Shown here in pieces: positions 8,292-15,000 of a stretch of DNA of 15,000 bases. The stretch comes from Chrysomallon squamiferum (lineage: Eukaryota > Mollusca > Gastropoda > Neomphalida > Peltospiridae). Under the pieces are notes generated by a model. The model made no database searches and was not told the origin of the DNA. It worked only from the letters and a program-made list of their open reading frames with translations. Position 1 is the stretch's first letter. Each line of letters starts with the position of its first letter. The stretch covers positions 14,428,342 to 14,443,341 of the forward strand of contig CM022679.1 of assembly GCA_012295275.1 (NCBI GenBank), given 5' to 3'. The position numbers and the translations under genes are program-made.

Positions 8292-8586
8292 TTTACATAT
8301 CGCTTAATTACTACTTCATCCCCCACCCCACTACTGCTCGTGTCTGGTATCTATGGTTACTTATATATCACTATTTAAAAGAATGAAGCGAAAAAAATGC
8401 AGCGCTTTCAAAAAGACCGTTAGTCACACATTGCAATAATCTGCGCGTTCCCCTGCCAAGCAAATTACGTGTAATTAGGAAAATAGATGCGTGACTAAGA
8501 AACCTTTGAGTACGAGAGTCTGCGGGAAAACTTTATAATAAACCTTTCATTAGATCTCTGTAGTCTGTAAAACGTATCCAACAAGC

Positions 8587-8591
<5 letters not shown>
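8292..8591. other. Non-coding stretch, no gene seen
   Basis: Mixed-composition DNA with stops in all frames. It could include the 5' flank of the SINE-like fragment. Confidence 0.5.

Positions 8592-8661
<70 letters not shown>
8592..8661. repeat. (AG)35 perfect dinucleotide microsatellite
   Basis: Seventy bases of uninterrupted AG, a perfect polypurine-polypyrimidine tract that can adopt triplex (H-DNA) structure. Lack of interruptions suggests recent expansion. Confidence 0.98.
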
Positions 8662-8662
<1 letters not shown>

Positions 8663-8808
8663 AGATATAGAGATGGAAATTAACTTATAAAATATTAATG
8701 GATGTTACTTAATAAAAATACATACATACATACCTATATATATATAATATTACATAATATGAACAAAGATCCCTTTTCAGAATAATCTACAAATTATTTC
8801 AAAAAATT

Positions 8809-8809
8809 A

Positions 8810-8848
<39 letters not shown>

Positions 8849-8930
8849 TATAATTACATGTTCTTTGCAGACTTAAAGGTCAGCACTTATTTATTATTTT
8901 CACTTACACTTCTTTTTTTTTTTTTTTTTT
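8809..8930. repeat. (AAT)n array and T18 run
   Basis: AAT units cover 8809-8848. After about 65 bp of unique sequence, an 18-base T run covers 8913-8930, with a shorter T run at 8938-8944. Confidence 0.93.
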
Positions 8931-8944
8931 AATTTCCTTTTTTT

Positions 8945-9585
8945 AATGTCTGATCTATTTTACTTCAGTGAATGTCACGTATGAATGATGAATTGGGTTT
9001 ACAACGCGTTTGCCTTTTGGGTGATTGTTACTACTTCGACATACCTGCACGTAATATGTAAGTAACAGCGGTTAGCAACAGTTGATATGGTAACAATATA
9101 TTAAGGTGTGCAAAGCACCACGCCTTAACTGCAGTCAAGTTGTAACATGCTAGATAATCTTCCTGTTCAGTATTATCCTCCCCTCTGCACACATGTATGT
9201 GTGTGTACCTCACATCGGTTAATTATGAAGTATCTCTCTGAGTCGTGTGTTAAACTAAACTTTGGAACGTAGTATCGTCAAGAGATTACAGTTATTTACT
9301 TCTAATCGTGTTTGAAATTGAATAATAACAGTAGTATAAACATACATGCACCTATATACTGTGTCTACACATGTATTAGTATATTTATTCTAAACTGCCT
9401 ACAACATTTGTACTTTAGAAGCGCCTACATACATACATACGTGCACAAATTTACATACAAATCTACATACAACCCCCACAGAAACATGTTCATGCAGATA
9501 CTCTCACTTGATACACGTAAGAAAGCTAAAGACGGCAGTGCATTGCCTTAGACATATAAATTATAAAAACTATCACAACATTATC
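8945..9585. other. Non-coding; one hairpin, short CATA runs
   Basis: No convincing exon. It contains the hairpin listed at 9101-9128 and short TACATACATAC runs near 9426-9440. Small open frames at 9031-9213 and 9312-9551 show no family resemblance. Confidence 0.6.
9101..9128 (+). other. Hairpin, 10-bp stem, 8-nt loop
   Basis: TTAAGGTGTG pairs with CACGCCTTAA (one G-U pair) across CAAAGCAC. It stands alone, with no flanking poly-T or element ends to explain it. Confidence 0.5.
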
Positions 9586-9834
9586 ACTAGTACTGAGACT
9601 ACGACTACCATTGTTACTACTGCTGATACTACTGCTGCTGCTGTTACTACTACATCTAGAACTACTACCGCAACAGTCATTATTATTAATACTACAATCA
9701 CAACAGCAACTACTACCACAACTACTGTTACTACTCCTCTACTACTACTATAACTACTATTATTACTACTACTATTACTCCAACTAGGTCTAGTAGTGCT
9801 ACTGTTACTAAAATCATTACCACTACTACTTCAG

Positions 9835-9883
<49 letters not shown>

Positions 9884-9905
9884 CATTTCTACCACCATTA
9901 CTAAG
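9586..9905. repeat. (ACT)n trinucleotide compound array
   Basis: About 320 bp dominated by ACT/CTA units with ATT, GCT, ACC, ACA and ACG variants. The purest stretch is at about 9837-9881. In one frame it reads mostly Thr and in others Leu or Tyr, all repeat translations. Confidence 0.95.
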
Positions 9906-10251
9906 CCCTGATCAGAATATGTTTTCCACTCACCTGCAAATTTTACCTATACCCCAGCCACAGGTAACATGGTATGTGTACGTCTAGAAGTGAAATTAGA
10001 CTGACTGCTTTTTAACGCCCTTCTCAACGATTGTCGATGAGTGGGCTTCCTTGTCCGACACATTCTCCAGTTCACATTTTATATGTTCACTCCCCACCCA
10101 CCCACACAACAGGTCGCCAAACTCGTTTCTGTACGCTGTATTTTTAAATTGGGCTTTTGTTAAAATATAGTTTACTTGCCCTGGGAAAGTGCGCAAAGGT
10201 AGAAAGATGACAATTATCGACGCTTTAGAGATATTGATATTAAATAACATT
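9906..10251. other. Non-coding stretch with one strong minus-strand donor
   Basis: TTTGCAG|GTGAGTGG on the minus strand (exon side ending at 9934) and CACTTCTAG ending at 9985 could bound a 51-nt exon. The minus frame across 9996-10250 matches no known family. Confidence 0.3.
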
Positions 10252-10274
10252 AAAAAAAAATTTTTTTTTTTTTT
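10252..10274. repeat. A9T14 homopolymer palindrome
   Basis: Nine A are followed directly by fourteen T, a perfect 18-bp A/T palindrome with excess T. Confidence 0.95.
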
Positions 10275-10704
10275 CCATAAATCATAATAAAAATGCCGCT
10301 AGCTTTATAAACTGTTACGCTCATGGAAAGTATTTTATTTTTTTAAATGTTATATTACGTTTCGTTCGATATGTAAAATAGGGTTTAACTGTCTGTACGC
10401 AATAAACTGTACAAGGTTTTGTGTATTTACAGGTCTTTCCTCGGTATATGTTTTTACTTGCCATGCTTGTTCAAATGAAGGAAGACAAAACTCGAACTTA
10501 CCTGTAGTGTAAACTATCGTACGTACTAATTAACTGTAAACATAAATCTTTAAAAAAATAAAAAATAAATAAAATATTAGTAAAAACATTCTGTTATAAT
10601 ACAAGAATACGTGAAGCATAAATCATTTTTTTAAATAGTTTTTTTTTTTTTAATAAAAGCAAGTATGTATTTATTTAACACCTGATAAAGACAAGTGCGA
10701 ATGG
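10275..10704. other. Non-coding; possible 32-nt minus-strand exon
   Basis: A consensus donor CTACAG|GTAAGTT (minus strand, exon ends 10502) lies 32 nt after an acceptor-like TATGTTTACAG (AG at 10535-10534). The rest is AT-rich with A and T runs and shows no gene. Confidence 0.3.
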
Positions 10705-10990
10705 TGACTGCCTGGTAAATAGTGACAACCTAGTAAATGGTGACTTTCTGGTAAATAGTGACTGACTTTCAAATGGTGACTGCCTAGTCAATAGTGACTG
10801 TCTAATACGTGGTGACTGCCTAGAAAAAATGACTGCCTTTTAAATGGTGACTGTCTGGTAAATAGTGACTGCCTAATAAATGGTGACTGCCTGGTAAGTG
10901 ATGACTGTCTGGTAAGTGATGACTGTCTGGTAAGTGATGACTGTCTGGTAATTGATGACTGTCTTGTAAATGGTGAAAAAATGGCAAATA
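10705..10990. repeat. 18-bp minisatellite, about 16 copies
   Basis: Units near TGACTGCCTGGTAAATGG start at 10705, 10723, 10741, 10759, 10777, 10795, 10813, 10830, 10848, 10866, 10884, 10902, 10920, 10938, 10956 and 10974. All are 18 bp except the one at 10813, which is 17 bp. Left-hand units mostly alternate ATAG and TGG endings, making a 36-bp higher-order unit. Units at 10884-10955 end AAGTGA or ATTGA and are nearly identical. The TRQSSL-like minus frame is a repeat translation. A stray related fragment lies near 11103-11117. Confidence 0.93.
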
Positions 10991-11594
10991 AACAGAACGT
11001 TTTCATATAGGCCCTCTATTACTTTACACCAATAAGAAGTTTTATTTGTTTTTTGTTTTTAATCTTTCCGATTAGGAGTAAATACCATTTCGCTGTCTGC
11101 ATGGTGAATGGTGACTACATGGCTGATTAATAGAAATGATAAAGAGCCTATCACTCTCCACCTACGAGAGTTCTTTTACACAATCAACGAAGGAATATAT
11201 ATATATATATCACTTTATTTTAATGTAAAATCCGTCATATTTGAACAGAGATCGACATAAGTGAATTTTAAGTAAGACGCACGAATGGATTTAGGATCAG
11301 ACCTCCCCAGTGCATATTTGGACTATTTCCAGGAGTTTGTTTACCAAAGGCTGTGGTATGTATTATTTTTCTGTTTGCGGGAAGGCACATATACAAAAAT
11401 CTTTATTTGTTAATCGATAAGAGCAACACTGTAAGTAACACTAGCGAGTTTCATCTCTTGTGTTATCATTAAACAAAGAGCAACAACCACGACAACAAAA
11501 ACACACGTTTTTCTTAAAACTGAATTTGTTGAGTTATCATAAGACAAAAATTTTATTCGTTCATCCATTCGAGAACACAAAACGAATAACTGAA
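10991..11594. other. Non-coding stretch, no gene seen
   Basis: AT-rich DNA with an (AT)n tract at 11196-11209. No recognisable exon, RNA or element. Confidence 0.6.
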
Positions 11595-11790
11595 TGAATA
11601 ACTAAATAAATAAAAAATAAAATTAAAAACAAATTTAAAAATTAAAAATAACATAAACTGAAATAATAAAAGGAATCATGAACGACAAAAAATAAAAAAA
11701 TAAAATAAAATAAAAATAAAAATGAAAATAAAAGTTAAAATAAAAATGAAAATAAAAATGAAATTAAACAACAGAATAAAATATAACGAG
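11595..11790. repeat. A-rich AAAAT/AAATAA low-complexity tract
   Basis: About 200 bp of AAAAT, AAAT and AAAATGA units, strongly strand-biased toward A. It could be a degenerate pentanucleotide microsatellite or an old A-rich tail. Confidence 0.85.
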
Positions 11791-12652
<862 letters not shown>

Positions 12653-12711
12653 AGTATGTAGGTGTATGAGTGTGTGTATATATATAATATATATGCGTGT
12701 ATGAGTATGAG

Positions 12712-12749
<38 letters not shown>

Positions 12750-12830
12750 AAACATATTAAATGTTAATAATTTTTTTTCTCAAATGTTAAAATATTTGCA
12801 TCTTATGGTACTAATGATGATGATGATGAA
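12653..12830. repeat. (TG)/(TA)n tracts and (ATG)5
   Basis: Short TGTG and TATA runs at 12670-12695, an (AT)n tract at about 12713-12744, and five ATG/GAT units at 12813-12829. Confidence 0.9.
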
Positions 12831-12974
12831 TAATCGAATTTCTTTTCTATTCACATACTCACAAGTAGTTTTGCAAATATTTAACAAAAAGTTTTGCCTA
12901 AAGCTTTTTAACTGTAAATAACTTCCCTATTATCAGAACATATATAAAAATAGAACACTCAAACTATTAATGTG

Positions 12975-13097
12975 TGACGTAGAAGTGAAATACAATCGTG
13001 ATGTCACACCCAACATGGAACAAAAGACATTTGACGTCACACTTTATATGTTATAGTGATAGGTAAACAGTGCACGTCATTATTATAATAATAATAA

Positions 13098-13131
<34 letters not shown>

Positions 13132-13152
13132 AGGATGTGTATGTGACGTCAC
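12975..13152. promoter_or_regulatory. Cluster of CRE and CRE-like sites
   Basis: Two full TGACGTCA sites at 13032-13039 and 13144-13151 (the latter within the palindrome GTGACGTCAC) lie with variants TGACGT at 12975-12980, TGATGTCAC at 12999-13006 (one base off) and ACGTCAT near 13073-13079, all within about 180 bp. Such clustering is typical of a CREB/ATF-responsive enhancer or promoter, but no gene start is visible beside it. It spans (AAT)n and T28 runs. Confidence 0.4.
13080..13128. repeat. (ATA)n and T28 run
   Basis: A short ATT/ATA run is followed by 28 consecutive T at 13101-13128. Confidence 0.95.
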
Positions 13153-13208
13153 GTCTATGTTAATACTTGAATGGTCTTGAATGACATGTCTAGGTTAACG
13201 TAATCTAC

Positions 13209-13372
13209 TTTTTTCCTTCTTTTTTTTTTTCTTTCTTTCTTTTTTTTTAAAAAAAAAATTCTTATATATACACATACACAGAATTTTTATTTTATTAGAT
13301 TATTTATTAATTAATTAATTTATTTATTCATTCAATCATTCATTCATTATTATAATAATGAGGTTGTTGTTG

Positions 13373-13402
<30 letters not shown>
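13209..13402. repeat. Pyrimidine run, T9A10 palindrome, tetranucleotide and (GTT)(ATT) tracts
   Basis: A CTTT/T-rich run leads to T9A10 at 13240-13258. TTAA, TTTA and TTCA tetranucleotide runs cover about 13295-13350, then GTT units from 13363 and ATT units to 13402. Confidence 0.9.
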
Positions 13403-13403
<1 letters not shown>

Positions 13404-13549
13404 AAGATGTATATATTATTAGTTTTGTTTCTCTAAGTTAGTGTTTTTCACAAATATATGTTGTTTATAACATCTGTCTATCCATCTACCTGTTTGTTTA
13501 TCTATCTGCACACATACATACTCACGTACATATATTTTACTGTTATTTC

Positions 13550-13646
13550 TATTGTTGTAACAACAATTACAACTACAACGACTACAACTAATATTACTAA
13601 TACTACAACTGCTATTATAACTGTTGTTGTTGCACTTGTTGTTACT
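13550..13646. repeat. ACAAC/ACT then GTT trinucleotide tract
   Basis: ATTGTTG-TAA-CAACAAT is a small hairpin at the left end. ACT and ACAAC units follow, ending with GTTGTTGTTG. The opposing CAA and GTT halves are partly complementary. Confidence 0.7.
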
Positions 13647-13666
13647 GTTAGTATCACGAGAATATA

Positions 13667-13732
13667 AAGACTGCGGAATACTCGTTTGATAAAAATCAAA
13701 CACAAACGTACCTGATGTTTTATTTATTTTCC

Positions 13733-13764
<32 letters not shown>

Positions 13765-13852
13765 TTACATACAGACAAGGAAGTAACTGGTTTTCCCCTA
13801 TTTTGTTTAATTTTCTAAATAGAACATCTTATAAACCAGGATGTCTTACATA
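13667..13852 (+). repeat. Duplicated segment, copy 1, A-rich tail
   Basis: It begins AAGACTGCGGAATACTC and ends AACCAGGATGTCTTACATA. It matches copy 2 at 13894-14067: 3 mismatches in the first 32 nt and 2 in the last 40 nt, with a diverged AT-rich middle including an (AT)n tract at 13736-13762. An A-rich stretch of about 40 nt follows. It may be a retroposed element or one arm of a tandem duplication. Confidence 0.8.
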
Positions 13853-13893
13853 ATAACAACAAAAAAATAAATATATAAATAAACGAACATGTG

Positions 13894-14067
13894 AAGATTG
13901 CGAAATACTCCTTTGATAAAAATCACAGACAAACGTAGCTGATGTTTTTTAAAATTTTATACCATATATGGTAATATAGATATATAGAGAGCAGGAAGGT
14001 ATTTATTAATACCTGCTTTGTTTATTTTTCTGAATAGAACATCTTATCAACCAGGATGTCTTACATA
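13894..14067 (+). repeat. Duplicated segment, copy 2, ending in an A run
   Basis: Direct repeat of 13667-13852; the offset is 227 bp at the left end and 215 bp at the right end. The copy ends TTACATA and runs straight into 23 A (14067-14089). A small bulged hairpin, GCAGGAAGGTATT against AATACCTGC, lies inside at about 13991-14015. Both copies being followed by A-rich sequence suggests a short retroposon family. Confidence 0.8.
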
Positions 14068-14110
14068 AAAAAAAAAAAAAAAAAAAAAAGAAAGATAAAA
14101 AAAAAGAGAG
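14067..14110. repeat. A23 run and purine tract
   Basis: Twenty-three A, then AAAGATAAAAAAAAAGAGAGG. It looks like a retroposon poly-A tail or a simple purine tract. Confidence 0.9.
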
Positions 14111-14137
14111 GTTATTTGCTCCTGAAATATTTATTAC

Positions 14138-14470
14138 TACTATATATCCTCTTTAATTCTTCTTTTACTATTACTACTATCACTAATTTCACTTTCACTA
14201 TTGTTAATAGTAATAATATATGATAGCTACTATTACTATCTTTACCACTACTAATACCACTGCTATTATTAGTACTACTACTACTGCTGCTGCTTTTTTA
14301 CAACTACCACTACTACTGCTACTGCTACTATAACCACTAGTACTGCTACTGCTATTATTGCTGCTACTACTATTACTGCTATTACTACTACTACTGCTGC
14401 TACTGCTACTAATACTATTACTATAGTGCTGCTACAACTACTACTACTACTACTACTACTACTAACACTG
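14138..14470. repeat. (ACT)n / (GCT)n trinucleotide compound array
   Basis: About 330 bp of ACT, ATT, GCT and GTT units with few other changes; the purest stretch is at about 14434-14463. Most variants differ from ACT by a transition (A-G or C-T), keeping a purine-pyrimidine-T pattern. Similar to the array at 9586-9905. Confidence 0.93.
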
Positions 14471-15000
14471 TTGCTGTTGTTGCTGTTTAAGTTTTTATTA
14501 TTGTTATTATTTACTATATTACTTTTACTACGTCAACTTCTTCTTCTATTACTGCTGTTACTGTTTCTACAACAACTGTGACACCCGTCATCACTCTTCT
14601 ACAACAACTACTATCTCTAACCCCACCACTCCTCTCCCTCCCTCCATTCACACCATTGAATCATGGAAAACTCTTCGTTTCATATTTTCTCTTTCTTTCC
14701 CTTAACGCACAACTTTAAAATGTTTTTTTTTTTTGTTGTTTTGCTATTGTTGATTTTTCTTTTCTTTATAAATATACCTTTACGAAACTGATTTCACAAA
14801 ACATGTCATCAAGACATATCGATTAATCAGTTTCAAATATCAATACGTTCTATAAATATCGCTTCAAAAATAGGCTAGACGTTATTAGGTTTTTTTTTTT
14901 TTTTTTGTTGTTGTTGTTTTTTTTTCCTCACTTTTCAAAACGCTGCATATGCTGTAATAGTAATTAAAGAAAATTATTAATCTCAGGTCAAAAATAACCA
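14471..15000. other. Non-coding stretch, no gene seen
   Basis: T- and C-rich DNA with GTT and T runs near 14725-14740 and 14890-14924. No coding frame or RNA is recognised up to the window edge. Confidence 0.6.

Noticed and set aside
9996-10250. Minus-strand frame of about 84 codons
   Set aside because: Composition looks protein-like, but no family is recognised, and the only start is in AT-rich sequence beside the A9T14 run.
10788-11006. Minus-strand frame with TRQSSL-like hexapeptide repeats
   Set aside because: It arises because the 18-bp minisatellite unit is a multiple of three; no splice sites, no upstream coding context, and one unit breaks the frame.

Overview
This window is AT-rich eukaryotic nuclear DNA. 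It has a very high load of microsatellites and minisatellites, and only one stretch that is unmistakably protein-coding. The mix of an animal Na+/Ca2+ exchanger exon with GT-AG splice sites, long (AAT)n, (CATA)n, (CTAT)n, (AG)n and (TG)n arrays, and a possible tRNA-like SINE head suggests an invertebrate metazoan. A mollusc, and a coleoid cephalopod in particular, is my best guess; that is inference from overall character, because no marker sequence proves it.

Layout, left to right. (1) 1-420: a possible minus-strand internal exon at about 110-259 encoding a very basic peptide, with a perfect-looking 5' splice site and an A/TAAA/TAA microsatellite just upstream of it. (2) 421-2740: non-coding DNA with a (TG)n array, a decayed 42-47 bp minisatellite, a 560 bp (CATA)n compound array with longer-range periodicity, and four perfect copies of a 17-mer. 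(3) 2741-3390: AT-rich intron-like DNA. (4) 3399-4154, minus strand: the first coding exon of a sodium/calcium exchanger (NCX/SLC8-like). It carries 44 nt of 5'UTR, an ATG in strong context, the N-terminal five membrane helices with the complete alpha-1 repeat, and a phase-1 5' splice site. (5) 4198-11930: non-coding DNA upstream of that exon. It would hold the 5'UTR intron and possibly the promoter. It contains microsatellites, several hairpins, a 22-bp perfect palindrome centred on a CRE with TATA-like arms, two copies of a CACTGAT...TGACGTCATAT module, a tRNA-like SINE head and an 18-bp minisatellite. (6) 11940-15000: a large (CTAT/CTGT)n array, a cluster of CRE-like sites, a pair of repeated about 180-bp segments with A-rich tails, and trinucleotide arrays.

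The two exon candidates lie on the same strand and their intron phases can match (phase 1 out, phase 1 in), so they could belong to one transcript read right to left; this is not proven. The other long reading frames are translations of simple repeats (Tyr-Leu-Ser-Ile, Met-Tyr-Val-Cys, poly-Asn, poly-Thr) and are not genes. I found no CRISPR array, rRNA, intact tRNA or intact transposon. I see no convincing new multi-gene system. The most unusual signals are the palindromic TATA-CRE-TATA element, the CRE module and the higher-order structure of the tandem repeats.
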